From positions 16,090 to 80,089 of the forward strand of contig RECZ01000109.1 in NCBI GenBank assembly GCA_007693765.1: a stretch of 64,000 nucleotides of DNA, given 5' to 3'. Position 1 is the stretch's first letter, and each line of letters starts with the position of its first letter. The position numbers were made by a program, and so were the translations under genes. The notes beneath the pieces were generated by a model. It was not told where the DNA came from, did no database searches, and worked only from the letters and a program-made list of their open reading frames with translations. Below are positions 28,131 to 37,781 of this stretch, one piece after another. This DNA comes from Phycisphaerales bacterium (GTDB taxonomy: Bacteria > Planctomycetota > Phycisphaerae > Phycisphaerales > UBA1924).

Positions 28131-29692
28131 GCATCGTGCTCCTGTGCGGGCGTGGGCCGATCGGCGCCCTCGGCGGGCAGCATGATCTCGAAGATCGCCC
28201 CGGTCCGCTGATCCGCGTCGGACGCGGGCTTGGTTCCCGTGGTGGGGCCTGCGTTGCGGACGAGGATAACCCCGCCGTGCTCACGGATGATGCCCTCGGA
28301 GACCGCGAGCCCCAGCCCCGTGCCGCGGTCGTCGAGGCGGGTGGTCGCGAATGGCTCGAAGAGTCGCGGCAGCACCTCGGGGTCGATGCCGGGGCCGCTG
28401 TCGGCGACGCTGATGGAGACCCATCGGCGCCCGTCGCGCTCCGTCTCCTCGGCGCTGACGACGATGCGCCCGCGACCGTCCATCGCGTCGGCGGCGTTGC
28501 GCAGCAGGTTCACGAACACCTGCCCCAGCCGGTCCGGGTCGCCGCGGACTTCGAGAGACTCGGGCACGCGGTTGTGCAGCTCGACGTCGCGCAGGCCGCG
28601 GTCGATGGAGACAAGCGCCCATGATTCCTCCACCAGCGCGCGCACAGGCGCCGGCTCGCGTGAGGGCGGGCGGACACGAGCGAAATCCAGCAGGCTCTCG
28701 CTGAGGCGCTCCAGCCGCTGCACCACGCGCAGCATGAGGGCGGCGCGCTGGGGGTCGATGGCGTCCGCCGGGTCGTGCGCGATGCGCTCGACCTCGCCCT
28801 TGAGCACCGCCAGCGGCGTGTTCAGCTCGTGGGCGATGCCGGCGGACATCATGCCCAGGCTGGCGAGACGGTCCTGATCGGCGAGGTTGCGTTTGGCGGT
28901 CTCGAGCAGATGGTTCTTGCGTTTGAGCTCCATCGCGACCACTTCGAGCTGGTCCAGTGCGTGGGCGAGCGCCTTCTCTTGCCGGCGCAGCTTGACGATC
29001 GACTCGTTGCGCGAGCGCATGATCTCGCCCAGTTCATCGGCGGGGATCAGCCCCTCGTCGATCAGTTCCTCGTCGCGCCGACCCTCCTGCACGGCGCTGT
29101 CGGCGTGCAGCAGGCGCCGGATCGGGGCGTACACCTGACGCGGCAGCACGAAGGCCTCCAGCGTGAGCGCGATCAGGAAGTACACGCCCAGCAACGCCGT
29201 CGTCAGCAGCGTGTAGAGCCGCCACACCGCCGCCCGCGCCGTGTCCGATCGCACCGAGACGGCCATGAACTCCCCCCGGGCACGATCCCAGCGCACACCC
29301 GCCACCCAGCCCGCGGCGTCCTGCGTGATCACCACCTCGCCGGGGCGCTGCGTCGCCGCCTCCAGCACTCGGGGATCGAACCCGAGAGCGTCGCCATCGC
29401 CGATGCGGAACACGGCGCCCTCGAACGAGCGGGCGAGCACCTCCTCCGGCGCCGCGGCGAACATGGCCATCGCCAGCCGTGCCTCGTGCTCCTCCGTGTC
29501 GCGCACCAGATCCCGTACCGCCGGGCGGAGCGCGAGCAGGAGGATCACGGCCAGCGCCAGCGAGAAGCCGGTGTGCAGGATCACGAGCTTTTTGCGGATC
29601 CGCATGCCCCGCAGCACGGGGCGCAGCAGCCGGGCGCTCGCGCCGCGAGGCTGCTGTACGAAGTCGTCTGACGCTGGCGTGGGGTCGGGCAC
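28127..29692 (-). CDS. membrane sensor histidine kinase
   Basis: About 521 residues from GTG 29692. Two membrane helices (about 36-55 and 160-182) enclose an extracytoplasmic sensor of roughly 100 residues. A coiled linker then leads to the HisKA box RLASLGMMSAGIAHELNTPLA with phospho-His near residue 288, and a complete ATPase domain (FVNLLRNAADAMDGRG N-box, SVADSGPGIDPEV G1, FEPFATTRLDDRGTGLGLAVS). The start is uncertain: ATG 29605 just before the first helix or ATG 29782 are alternatives. Its stop overlaps the start of the response regulator gene. Stimulus unknown. Confidence 0.9.
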   Translation of the reverse strand: MPDPTPASDDFVQQPRGASARLLRPVLRGMRIRKKLVILHTGFSLALAVILLLALRPAVRDLVRDTEEHEARLAMAMFAAAPEEVLARSFEGAVFRIGDGDALGFDPRVLEAATQRPGEVVITQDAAGWVAGVRWDRARGEFMAVSVRSDTARAAVWRLYTLLTTALLGVYFLIALTLEAFVLPRQVYAPIRRLLHADSAVQEGRRDEELIDEGLIPADELGEIMRSRNESIVKLRRQEKALAHALDQLEVVAMELKRKNHLLETAKRNLADQDRLASLGMMSAGIAHELNTPLAVLKGEVERIAHDPADAIDPQRAALMLRVVQRLERLSESLLDFARVRPPSREPAPVRALVEESWALVSIDRGLRDVELHNRVPESLEVRGDPDRLGQVFVNLLRNAADAMDGRGRIVVSAEETERDGRRWVSISVADSGPGIDPEVLPRLFEPFATTRLDDRGTGLGLAVSEGIIREHGGVILVRNAGPTTGTKPASDADQRTGAIFEIMLPAEGADRPTPAQEHDA

Positions 29693-29787
29693 GGGGGCAT
29701 GGTCCGTCGGGCGGGGGCGGCGGGCAAGGGGCGGACGCCGAATCCGCCACAGGGGCGGGCCGCGGAGCGCCGATACATGCAACAGCG

Positions 29788-30090
29788 ATGCGCCGATCCG
29801 CCCACACAGCCAAGATGTACGCCCCCGCGATCTTCATCGCGCTGGGGGGCGTGCTCGTCTTCTGGAATAGGATCGACAGCGCCGCCAGGGGCACGATCCT
29901 CGTCGCGCTGGGGGTCATCGTGGTGCTGCTGGTGCTCTCGGCACGCAGCCACCGGCGCACCCGCGAGGCGATCGCCCGGCACAACGCGGCCATCGAGGCC
30001 GGCCATCGCGCCCGGCTCGGGATCGAAGACGACGACGACTACGACGACGAGCCCCCGCGACACGCCCGCGCCCACTCGCGCCCGCGCTGA
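29788..30090 (+). CDS. small two-helix membrane protein
   Basis: A 100-residue protein of unknown role. Two hydrophobic helices (about 12-27 and 34-54) are followed by a cytoplasmic tail with RARLGIEDDDDYDDEPP, an acidic patch, and a His/Arg-rich end. ATG at 29788 or 29815 are both possible. It is divergent from the histidine kinase and 53 bp upstream of another unknown gene. Codon bias is normal for the window. Nothing indicates function. Confidence 0.5.
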   Translation: MRRSAHTAKMYAPAIFIALGGVLVFWNRIDSAARGTILVALGVIVVLLVLSARSHRRTREAIARHNAAIEAGHRARLGIEDDDDYDDEPPRHARAHSRPR

Positions 30091-30143
30091 AGCGCCCCCG
30101 CACAACTCTCCACCCACCCGCCGCACCACGGACGCCGCCACAC

Positions 30144-30593
30144 ATGCACGACCACGACGACGCACCCACGCTCCTGATCGTGACCGGCTCGGTCCTCGAC
30201 GCCGAGCGCAACGATCGGCCCATCGCCTACGCCCTGCGCGAGCGCATCAACGCGTGGACGCGCGAGCGGCTCTCGTCCGGCGACGCGGCGCCCTTCGAGG
30301 TGATCGTGTGCTCCGACCTGTGGTGGCTCAACAACGAGGAACTCGCCCTCTGCCCGACCATCAGCGTCGGCGCGCCGGAGTCAAACGCCCTCAGCGCGTA
30401 CCTCGGCGACAAACTCCCCTCGGCGTACACCATCGAGAACTCCCTGATGGTGCAGGCAGATCTCGATTTTCGCGACCTGCTCGTCTGCTGCTGGGGCCGC
30501 ACCCCCGCCGCCACCAACGCGGCGGTGCAGGCCTTCGAGGACCGCTACCTCGAGCATTTCATGCTCGCCGCGAGCGAACGCGTCGGGGCGTGA
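30144..30593 (+). CDS. unknown protein, 149 residues
   Basis: A soluble alpha/beta-looking protein with no family I can name. An N-terminal strand (TLLIVTGSVL) precedes RNDRPIAYALRERINAW; the middle has VIVCSDLWWLNNEELALCPTISVGAPESNALSAYLGDKLP, a compact block that looks like a conserved core with several Trp and Cys; the end (DLLVCCWGRTPAATNAAVQAFEDRYLEHFM) is amphipathic. Start ATG 30144 lies directly before the first strand. The Rossmann-like start and the VGAPESN turn could bind a nucleotide or sugar, but this is a guess. Confidence 0.6.
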   Translation: MHDHDDAPTLLIVTGSVLDAERNDRPIAYALRERINAWTRERLSSGDAAPFEVIVCSDLWWLNNEELALCPTISVGAPESNALSAYLGDKLPSAYTIENSLMVQADLDFRDLLVCCWGRTPAATNAAVQAFEDRYLEHFMLAASERVGA

Positions 30594-30650
30594 CGCGGCG
30601 CCAGCGCCGCCGCCTGCGAACCCGCTCGGGGGCGAGCGCATCGCACGCCG

Positions 30651-32108
30651 TCACTTGCCGACACAGAACGTCGCGAAGACGCGCCCGATGACGTCGTCCG
30701 GGTGCACGCGCCCCGCGATCTCACCGACGGCGTCCAACGCCTCACGCAGCCGCGACGCGACGAGTTCCTGATCCGGCGCGCTCGCCGCCTGTTCGTGCGG
30801 CGCCACCAACGCCAAGGCGTGGCTCGCCGCGCTGTGGGCCCGGTCGATCGCCAGCGCGTGGCGCGGCACGATCGTCGCGGCGTCCGAGCCGGCGCCGCGC
30901 CCGAACACCGCGTCGGCGATCGCCCGTCGCAGGGCGTCAAGGTTCCAGCCGTCGAGCGCACAGACCTGGATGATCGAGGGCCCGAAGGCGTCGCACGCCG
31001 TGGACGGCAGGTCTGCCTTGGTGCGCACGCGCAGCACCAGGGTTCCGGGGGCTCCGGGGGCGGGCTCGAAGGCCAGCGCGAAGCGTCCCGAGGGGTCGCA
31101 GTGGATGACCGCGTCCGCCAAGGCGCTGGCCTCTCTCGCCGCACGCTGCGCCAACTCATCGATGTGCGAGCGCTGGGCGAGCGCCTCGTCGAGACCGGCG
31201 ATGTCCGCGAGGCGCACCCTCCCGGACGCCCCCCCGGAAGCTCCCCCAGAAGTTGCCCCGGAAGTTGCCCCGGTGCGCCCGAGGGCGGCGTCGAGATCGA
31301 GTTCCTCGACGATCACATCGCGCGTCGTGCCGGCCTCCGGGGTGGTCACGGCCCGCCGACGCCCGAGCAGCGCGTTGAACAGGGTGGACTTGCCCGCGTT
31401 GGGGGCGCCGACGATGACCACGAGCGGTTCACCCTCCGTCGCTCGCCCGCGCCAGGCCCCGAGGTGCTGCTCCATCGCGCGTGTCAGGACCCGCAGCCGC
31501 GCGGCGAGGTCGGCGGGCGAGATCGCGACGACGTCCTCCTGATCGGTGAAGTCGATGCCCGCTTCGACCAGCGCGAGGCACTGCGCCAGCGTCTCACGCC
31601 ACGCCTCGTAGCGTGCGCCCGTCTCGCCGCGGAGCAGCCGTTGGGCCGCGTTGATCTGGGCGTCGTTCGCGGCGCCGATGAGCAGGGCGAGGCCCTCGGC
31701 CTGTTCGAGCGTCAGGCGGTCGTTGAGGTACGCCCGGGCCGCGAACTCACCGGGGCCGGCGAGCCGCACGCCTTCGACGCTCCGCCACCGCCCAAGCACG
31801 CGCTCGACCAGCAGCGGGTTGCCGGGGACGAGCGCCTCGAGGCACGCCTCGCCCGTGAACGACCGACCCTCGGCGCTGCGCACCAGCAGGGCCGGTAGCG
31901 GTGAGCCGGCGCTGATGTCGAGCAGCGCACGCCGGGCGATGGGCGGGGCGTCGGCATGCTCGATGATGTCGCGCGATGCTTGCGTGTCGGGCGCGTGGAG
32001 CGCGGCGCGGAGGATGGCCGGCACGCCGGGCCCGCTAGCGCGCAGCACGGCCTGCGCCGACCGGGTCGGCGCCGATGCGCACGCGACGATGGTGTCGCCC
32101 GTGCGCAC
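30651..32108 (-). CDS. mnmE: tRNA modification GTPase MnmE
   Basis: A 485-residue GTPase that, with MnmG, makes cmnm5U34 in tRNAs. The N-terminal folate-binding domain includes [24 protein letters not shown]; the G domain has P-loop GAPNAGKST, switch I AGTTRD, G3 DIAG (family DTAG) and G4 TKAD, and the protein ends in FCVGK, the CxGK motif. Between switch I and G3 there is an unusual Gly/Ser/Ala/Thr insert (residues about 278-296) encoded by 12-bp repeats. It lies 7 bp after yidC on the same strand, the usual yidC-mnmE neighbourhood without jag. Confidence 0.94.
   Translation of the reverse strand: MRTGDTIVACASAPTRSAQAVLRASGPGVPAILRAALHAPDTQASRDIIEHADAPPIARRALLDISAGSPLPALLVRSAEGRSFTGEACLEALVPGNPLLVERVLGRWRSVEGVRLAGPGEFAARAYLNDRLTLEQAEGLALLIGAANDAQINAAQRLLRGETGARYEAWRETLAQCLALVEAGIDFTDQEDVVAISPADLAARLRVLTRAMEQHLGAWRGRATEGEPLVVIVGAPNAGKSTLFNALLGRRRAVTTPEAGTTRDVIVEELDLDAALGRTGATSGATSGGASGGASGRVRLADIAGLDEALAQRSHIDELAQRAAREASALADAVIHCDPSGRFALAFEPAPGAPGTLVLRVRTKADLPSTACDAFGPSIIQVCALDGWNLDALRRAIADAVFGRGAGSDAATIVPRHALAIDRAHSAASHALALVAPHEQAASAPDQELVASRLREALDAVGEIAGRVHPDDVIGRVFATFCVGK
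31221..31276. repeat. 12-bp iteration inside mnmE
   Basis: GGA(A)/AGAA cores recur at 31224, 31236, 31248, 31260 and 31272, exactly 12 bp apart, each preceded by CCCC or CCCCC. On the coding strand it gives a G-A-T-S / G-G-A-S repeat in the G domain. Confidence 0.85.
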
Positions 32109-32115
32109 GCCTCGT

Positions 32116-34413
32116 CTACTTCTTCTTGTGGTCGCGGCGCTTGAACGACGCGCCGGGCTTCTCTTCGCGCTTGCGGGCGAAGGGGTCGCGTGACGACGCG
32201 CGGTTCCGCACGCGCTTGCGGTCGTCGCCCGTGGGTCGCGGCTTCTTGATCTCGAGCTCGGACTTGTCCACGTGGGCGCGGATCCAGCGCGACTCGAAGA
32301 TGCCCAGCGTGGAGTTGGCGATGAAGTACAGCGCGAGGCCGCTGGGCGCGTTGAACATGAAGATCGGGAACATCACCACCAGCATGATCTTCATGATCTT
32401 CTGCTGCTGCGCCTGCTCGGGCGTGAGCTGCGTCGTGGTGGGCGGCGTGAGGTACTTCTGCTGCAGGAAGAAGACCACGCCCAGCAGGATGGGCAGGATG
32501 TTGAACGAGTTGACGGGCCCGTAGAGCGGGATGTTGATCAGTGTTCGCCCGAACTCGATGAAGTTGTCCGGCGCGCTCAGGTCGGCGAGGAACGACCAGC
32601 GACCGCCCGACACCCACTGGAAGAACCCGAAGAAGGCCTGCTGGTGGCGCAGCTCGAAGGCGAAGAAGAGGGCCGCGTAGAGCGCGATCCAGATCGGCGT
32701 CTGCAGGAACATCGGCAGGCAGCCGAGCATGCCGGTGAATGAGACGCCCTCCTCGCGCATCAGCTTGGCCATCTCCTGCTGCATGCGCTTGGGGTCGTCC
32801 TTGAACTTCTCGCGGAGCTTCTGCTGCTTGGGCGCCAGGCCCTGCATCTGCTTGCTGAAGCGCAGCATGGCGATCTGCGAGCGACGCGTCACCGGGTGCA
32901 GGATCGTGCGCACGATCAGCACCAGACCGATGATCGCCAGCGCCCAATCGAACAGGATGTAGTCGTGCAGGAAGAGCAGCAGTCGGATGAGCGGGCGCGC
33001 CAGCCACTGGAAGGTGCACGGGGCGCACATCCCGCCGAGGTTGTAGACGACCAGCTTGTCGAGCCCGAGCGCCGCGCGGACAGGGTCCTCGCGGATCACG
33101 CGCCCGAGGATGGGCCCCGCGTAGGCGCCGAAGGAGAGATCGAGCGAACCGTTCGGCGCGACCTCCATCCGCTCGCTCGTGAGCTGCGCGATCACGCTCG
33201 AATCCGTCAGGATGTGGTTGCCCTTGTGATCCACCGGGCCGATCACCACGCGGTGCACCGCTTCGGCGAGCCGCAGCCGCTTGTCGACGGGCGCACCGCT
33301 CCTCACGGCGTCCGCGTTGAGCAGCGGGTGCACCGCGAAGGCGAAATAGCGCGAGGTCATCGCGACCCAGACAAGGTCCTCGCCGGGCTCGCCGAGGCTG
33401 CCCAAGGGCCACACCAGGCCGTCCATCGCCCGCCGCTTATTGATGAGCGTGGCCCGGCCGATCAGATCGTTGTCCGCCTGCACGAACGAACGAGAGGGGT
33501 CGATCGCGGGCGTGAGCAGGTGCCCGAAGCGGATGCGCCGCACGTCGAGCCCGTAGCCGGTGACGTCCATCGGCAGGTCGACGGGGCCGTACTGGTACCA
33601 CACCACCCGCAGCCGCTCGTCGGTGAGGTTCACCAGCCGCTGCTCGACGCGCAGGGTGATCTCGCCCGGCGGCAGCACGTAGCGCTTCTCCACCCGCGCG
33701 ACCTCGACGCCCGCGTCGTCCTCGATGATCGCCTCGAAGGCGCCCGGCGCCGTCTCGCGCCACAGGCTGCCCTCGGCGCCGACGCGCAGGTCTACGAACT
33801 CCGCCGGACCGCCGGCGACCTCGATCTCGACGCCCGCCGACGCCAGCGACGCCACCGTCACCGGGGGAAGCGGCGCTCCGGTCATGCTGAAGCGCGGGCG
33901 CGAGACGCGCCGCTGCACGGCGTAGTGATCGCCGGCGCGACGGTGATGGTCGTTGAAGTAATCGGTAAGCGTGATGGCCTCGACGCCGGCGCCGTAGTCG
34001 GTGAACTCGATCAGCGCGCGGTCGGGGCCGTCGGGATCAACGGCGCCGATGGGGGTGAAGGCGTCGGGCGTGGGGAAGGTGCGGGCCCGCAGGCCGCGGG
34101 CCTCGCCGGTCGGAGCGGGATCGGGCGTCGGCTCGGGTGCTGCCCGGTCCTGCTGCTGACGGTCCTGCTGCGCGAGGCTGGTCCCTGCCGGGGCCTCGGT
34201 GTCCCGCCGCTCCGGCTGCTGTACAGCCGGCGCTGGGGCCGCGTCCGGGGTGGGATCGCGCTCCGCGACGGCGGGCGCCGGCGCGCGCGATGAGCCGCCC
34301 GGCGAGGACGTACGCACGCTGTTGATCGCGAACGCCGCGACGACGCTGAGGCCGATGAACGCGACCACAGCGGTGATCACGGCGCGCTTGGCAGGGTTCT
34401 TGGCTCTAGGCAT
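32116..34413 (-). CDS. yidC: membrane protein insertase YidC
   Basis: A 765-residue Oxa1/YidC insertase of the Gram-negative type. After a short basic start ([29 protein letters not shown], first helix) comes a Pro/Ala-rich linker and a large periplasmic beta domain (about 100-420), then the five-helix core: [77 protein letters not shown] and the [18 protein letters not shown] end. The C-terminus is a Lys/Arg-rich tail that could contact ribosomes. ATG 34411-34413 is chosen; 18 more residues upstream are unlikely. mnmE follows 7 bp later. Confidence 0.95.
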   Translation of the reverse strand: MPRAKNPAKRAVITAVVAFIGLSVVAAFAINSVRTSSPGGSSRAPAPAVAERDPTPDAAPAPAVQQPERRDTEAPAGTSLAQQDRQQQDRAAPEPTPDPAPTGEARGLRARTFPTPDAFTPIGAVDPDGPDRALIEFTDYGAGVEAITLTDYFNDHHRRAGDHYAVQRRVSRPRFSMTGAPLPPVTVASLASAGVEIEVAGGPAEFVDLRVGAEGSLWRETAPGAFEAIIEDDAGVEVARVEKRYVLPPGEITLRVEQRLVNLTDERLRVVWYQYGPVDLPMDVTGYGLDVRRIRFGHLLTPAIDPSRSFVQADNDLIGRATLINKRRAMDGLVWPLGSLGEPGEDLVWVAMTSRYFAFAVHPLLNADAVRSGAPVDKRLRLAEAVHRVVIGPVDHKGNHILTDSSVIAQLTSERMEVAPNGSLDLSFGAYAGPILGRVIREDPVRAALGLDKLVVYNLGGMCAPCTFQWLARPLIRLLLFLHDYILFDWALAIIGLVLIVRTILHPVTRRSQIAMLRFSKQMQGLAPKQQKLREKFKDDPKRMQQEMAKLMREEGVSFTGMLGCLPMFLQTPIWIALYAALFFAFELRHQQAFFGFFQWVSGGRWSFLADLSAPDNFIEFGRTLINIPLYGPVNSFNILPILLGVVFFLQQKYLTPPTTTQLTPEQAQQQKIMKIMLVVMFPIFMFNAPSGLALYFIANSTLGIFESRWIRAHVDKSELEIKKPRPTGDDRKRVRNRASSRDPFARKREEKPGASFKRRDHKKK

Positions 34414-34475
34414 GGTGGCGGTGCTGCAGGGCGCCGGGTCCGCGGCGCAGGGGCGGAACGATACCACAGATACTC

Positions 34476-34550
34476 ACCCCCGGAAGCCCCCCCCGGAACT
34501 CCCTGCGGAATCCCCCTCCGGGTTTGTCCCCGGGAAATTACCCCCGGGGG
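34476..34550. repeat. intergenic CCCCCGGAA repeat cluster
   Basis: About six units of CCCCCGGAA-like sequence (GGAA cores at 34482, 34495, 34507 and 34533, then CCCCCGGGGG at 34541-34550) in the 211-bp gap between yidC and a metallophosphoesterase gene. Spacing is 12-13 bp, less strict than in coding copies. Nothing else is seen in the gap. Confidence 0.75.
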
Positions 34551-34624
34551 TGTCGCCGGCACGATCCCGAGCCCGATGACCGACGTTGCGATCCCGATCG
34601 CTCGCCCTCGGGCGACGCCTCGGC

Positions 34625-35434
34625 TCAGCGGCCCTCGTACAGGCGTTCGCCCAGCCAATCGCTGAGCTCCGGCACGGCCTTGATCATCTCCGCCGTCCGC
34701 GCGACGTCGTACTCCACGCGCGCGAACTCAATGCGGAGCTCGCCATCTTCGGCCTGCATGATGGCATACGAGGCGCGGGGATCGTGATCGCGCGGCTGGC
34801 CGACGGAGCCGACGTTGATGACCGCCTTCTCCTCGGTCATGAGGGTGTAGACGCCGCGGCCGAGCTCCTCGGGCGAGTAGAAGTCCGGTTCATCGGTGAA
34901 GACGCCGGGCACGTGGGTGTGCCCCACGATGGCGAGGCGGTCGATGCGGTCGAAGATCTGGCGCATCTTGTCGACCGCGGTCATGACGTCGTCGGGGAAG
35001 ATGTACTCGTTGATGGGCCGTCGCGGCGACCCGTGCACGGCCAGCACGCTCACGTCGGACCCGGGCGGGGCCTCGACGACGCGGACCCGGAGCCGGCCGA
35101 GGAAGTCGTAGCGTTGGGCGCGCCGGGAGGCGTCGGGCTCGGCGTCGAACTGCTCGCGCGTCCAATACGCCGCGGAGCTGGCCGCGGGGTTGAAGTTGGT
35201 GGGCTCGTAGAGCACGCCGAAGTCGTGGTTGCCCATGAGGGACCACGCGCACTTTTCGGCGACCAGGTCAACGCATTCCAGTGGCTCGGGCCCGTAGCCG
35301 ATGATGTCCCCGAGGCAGATGATTCTTTCTATCCCCCGAGACGAGATGTCGGCGAGCACTGCGCGCAGGGCTTCGGCGTTGCCGTGGATGTCGCTGATAA
35401 CCGCCGTTTGCACGTCGATGCTCCGTGGGCTCAT
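34625..35434 (-). CDS. metallophosphoesterase (YfcE/Icc-like)
   Basis: A 269-residue calcineurin-like phosphoesterase with a dinuclear metal site: SDIHGNAEAL (Asp, His), GDIIGYGPEP (Asp), MGNHDFG (Asn, His), VHGSPR (His) and VGHTHVPGV (His-x-His), all in family order. The group includes cyclic-nucleotide phosphodiesterases and diadenosine tetraphosphatase-like enzymes; substrate cannot be read. ATG at 35434 with DVQTAVISDIHGN close behind is the normal start. A TAGCAT step about 30 nt upstream may be its -10. It stands alone between the repeat-filled gap and the divergent clpP pair. Confidence 0.9.
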   Translation of the reverse strand: MSPRSIDVQTAVISDIHGNAEALRAVLADISSRGIERIICLGDIIGYGPEPLECVDLVAEKCAWSLMGNHDFGVLYEPTNFNPAASSAAYWTREQFDAEPDASRRAQRYDFLGRLRVRVVEAPPGSDVSVLAVHGSPRRPINEYIFPDDVMTAVDKMRQIFDRIDRLAIVGHTHVPGVFTDEPDFYSPEELGRGVYTLMTEEKAVINVGSVGQPRDHDPRASYAIMQAEDGELRIEFARVEYDVARTAEMIKAVPELSDWLGERLYEGR

Positions 35435-35641
35435 CGGTCTTGATGAGCCCTCACGCGGGGGGAATCCCCGATGCTAGGGCGTGACGCCGAGACCGGCAAC
35501 GCCCCGAAGCGGGCCGGGTGGGGAGAGCCGTCCGCGCCCCACGGTTGCGCCCGTGGCGCCGGGCACGCGGGTTGCCCGCACCGTCGCGCCGTCTATGATC
35601 GGCCCGCGTCCGAACCACCACTCGATTGCTGAGGGTCCCTG

Positions 35642-36247
35642 ATGCCCGCGATGCCCATCCAATACCAACGCACGCGCGAGATGACGATCGACGAGCTTCT
35701 GCTCGAGAATCGCATCGTCTTCCTGATCGGCGAGATCAACCAAGCCTCCGCCGCCCGGGTCATGATGCAGATGCTGTATCTCGAGAACCAGAAGCGCGGG
35801 CAGGACATCAACTTCTACATCAACAGCCCCGGCGGCGCGGTGGACGACACCCTCGCCATCTACGACACCATGCGGTTCCTCTCCTCCGACGTCGCCACCT
35901 ACTGCATCGGGCGGGCGTACAGCGGCGGGGCGATCCTGCTCACCGCCGGCGTCAAGGGCAAGCGCTACATGCTCCCCCACGCCAAGGTCATGATCCACCA
36001 GCCCTACGGCGGCGTCTACGGGCCCACCGAGGACATCAAGATCCAGGCCGAGCAGATCCTGAAATCCAAGGCCGAGCTCATCCGACTCTTCTCCGACCAC
36101 ACCGGGCAGAGCATCGAGACCGTCCGCAAGGACTCCGAGCGCGACAAGTACTTCACCGCGCAGGAGGCGAAGGACTACGGCATCGTCGACGAGGTTCTCG
36201 CTCTCGGCTCCAGCGAAGCCGGCAAGAACAACGCCAAGCCCAACTGA
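35642..36247 (+). CDS. clpP: ATP-dependent Clp protease proteolytic subunit, copy 1
   Basis: A 201-residue serine peptidase of the ClpP barrel. Triad Ser94 (GRAYSGGAILL, where most ClpP have GQAASMG), His119 (MIHQPYGG) and Asp168 are all present. NSPGGAVDDTLAIYDTM and the ETVRKDSERDKYFTAQEAKDYGIVDEVL end are typical. A TATGAT hexamer about 42 nt upstream of the ATG may be the promoter for both copies. It is followed after 36 bp by a second, diverged clpP, so a mixed two-ring barrel as in other multi-ClpP bacteria is plausible. Confidence 0.95.
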   Translation: MPAMPIQYQRTREMTIDELLLENRIVFLIGEINQASAARVMMQMLYLENQKRGQDINFYINSPGGAVDDTLAIYDTMRFLSSDVATYCIGRAYSGGAILLTAGVKGKRYMLPHAKVMIHQPYGGVYGPTEDIKIQAEQILKSKAELIRLFSDHTGQSIETVRKDSERDKYFTAQEAKDYGIVDEVLALGSSEAGKNNAKPN

Positions 36248-36283
36248 CCAACGACGCCCACTCGGCGCGGAGCACCAACGACC

Positions 36284-36913
36284 ATGAGCCATCTCGTCCC
36301 CATCGTCATCGAGAAGACCGGGCGCGGCGAGCGTTCGTACGACATCTACAGCCGCCTCCTCAAGGACCGCATCGTCTTCCTCGGCGGCCCCGTCGACGAC
36401 GACATCGCCAACCTCATCGTCGCCCAGCTGCTGTTCCTCGCCAACGAGGACTCCAAGGCCGACATCCACTTCTACATCAACAGCCCCGGCGGCTCCGTCA
36501 CCGCCGGCCTCGGCATCCTCGACACCATGAACTTCATCGAGCCGCAGGTGGCGACGTACGTCATCGGGCAGGCCGCCAGCATGGGCTCCGTGCTCGCCTG
36601 CTCCGGCGCCAAGGGCAAACGCTTCGCGCTGCCCAACGCCCGCAACCTCATGCACCAGCCCCTCATCGGCGGCGTGCTCGAGGGACAGGCCACCGACATC
36701 GAAATCGAGGCCCGCGAGATGCTCCGCCTCCGCGATCGTGTCTATCGTATCTACGCGGCCGCCACCGGCCAGACCGCCGAGCAGATCGAGCTCGATTGCG
36801 ACCGCAACAAGTGGCTCGACGACAAGGAAATGGTGGAATACGGTCTGATCGACAAGGTGCTCACGCGCATGCCCCCCATGTCGCGACCCGACCGCGCCCC
36901 CGACGACGAGTAA
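36284..36913 (+). CDS. clpP: ATP-dependent Clp protease proteolytic subunit, copy 2
   Basis: A 209-residue ClpP with the canonical active site: Ser99 ([10 protein letters not shown]), His124 (LMHQPLIGG) and Asp173 (LDCDRNKW). It is closer to the standard ClpP than copy 1, which differs around the nucleophile, so the two are paralogues, not a recent duplication. N-terminal [31 protein letters not shown] is standard. No clpX or lon follows; the next gene, 20 bp downstream, is a lipoprotein, so this may be a three-gene transcript. Confidence 0.95.
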   Translation: MSHLVPIVIEKTGRGERSYDIYSRLLKDRIVFLGGPVDDDIANLIVAQLLFLANEDSKADIHFYINSPGGSVTAGLGILDTMNFIEPQVATYVIGQAASMGSVLACSGAKGKRFALPNARNLMHQPLIGGVLEGQATDIEIEAREMLRLRDRVYRIYAAATGQTAEQIELDCDRNKWLDDKEMVEYGLIDKVLTRMPPMSRPDRAPDDE

Positions 36914-36933
36914 CCCCCGCCCGTGAAACGCCC

Positions 36934-37632
36934 ATGACGCCCGCACCAGCCACGAGCCGACCGAGATCCAACGGCGCGATGCGCCGGCTGGGCCTCCTCG
37001 GCGCCGGCGTGGCCGTGTGCGTGCTCGTCGCGGCGACCGGCTGCCGCGCCCGCCCGAAGAACTTCGACAACGAAAACGACGAACTGCGCCGACGCGTCGC
37101 CCAGCTCGAGCGCGAGCGCGACAACGCCGCGGCCCGCGCCGGCGAGGCCGAGGCCAAGCTGCGCGAGCTCCTCCTCACCCGCGAGAACGTCGATGAACGC
37201 GAGGCGCTCGAGGCGCTGCCGCGTGTCGCCGGCATCACGATCGGGCGCCTCAGCGGCTTCGCCGAGATCAACGAGCGCGGCGAGGCCCTGAGCGTCGACG
37301 TCTACATCCGCCCCTTCGACGGGCGGCAGCGCTTCGTGCAGGTCGCCGGACGGATCACCGTCGAGGCGACGCTCCTCGACGAGGGCGTGAACGCAGCTTC
37401 AGACGGCCCGCGACGGCTCGCCGTGGCGACGCTCAGCCCCAGCGCGGTGCGCGAGGCGTACCGCGCATCCCCGATGGGCACTCACTACACCGTCCGCCTC
37501 ACGATGCCCGAGCCGATCAACGCCGAGCGCGCCGGCGTGCTGGTGCGCGTCGAACTCATGGACCCCATCGGCGGCGGTGTGCACCGGGCCGAGCGCATCG
37601 TGGCCCCCCTGCCGCGACGCTCGTCCAACTGA
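36934..37632 (+). CDS. lipoprotein with coiled coil
   Basis: A 232-residue predicted lipoprotein. The signal peptide MRRLGLLGAGVAVCVLVAATGC places the lipid-attachment Cys at 37. A charged coiled coil follows (NENDELRRRVAQLERERDNAAARAGEAEAKLREL), then a beta-rich domain of about 140 residues (ITIGRLSGFAEINERGEALSVDVYIRPFDGRQRFVQVAGRITVEATLL) resembling a C2-like or immunoglobulin-like sandwich. No known family. It begins 20 bp after the second clpP and probably shares its transcript; a role in surface protein quality control would be speculation. Confidence 0.75.
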   Translation: MTPAPATSRPRSNGAMRRLGLLGAGVAVCVLVAATGCRARPKNFDNENDELRRRVAQLERERDNAAARAGEAEAKLRELLLTRENVDEREALEALPRVAGITIGRLSGFAEINERGEALSVDVYIRPFDGRQRFVQVAGRITVEATLLDEGVNAASDGPRRLAVATLSPSAVREAYRASPMGTHYTVRLTMPEPINAERAGVLVRVELMDPIGGGVHRAERIVAPLPRRSSN

Positions 37633-37768
37633 GCTTATCGGCTGAAATCGACGCTTTTTTTGCGCTCCGAACCCGAACCCGCTCCAGCGGGGAGTCGTAC
37701 GAATCTCCACACGAACCATGTCTCTGCGTGTCTCTTCCCTGTCCCGCCCCGATCTTCCTCCGGGGCGG

Positions 37769-37774
37769 TACACT
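37769..37774 (+). promoter_or_regulatory. -10-like hexamer of the 75-residue lipoprotein gene
   Basis: TACACT ends 7 nt before the GTG at 37782. The GTG has no SD-like sequence in front, so a leaderless transcript is likely. Confidence 0.4.
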
Positions 37775-37781
37775 TTTTGAC

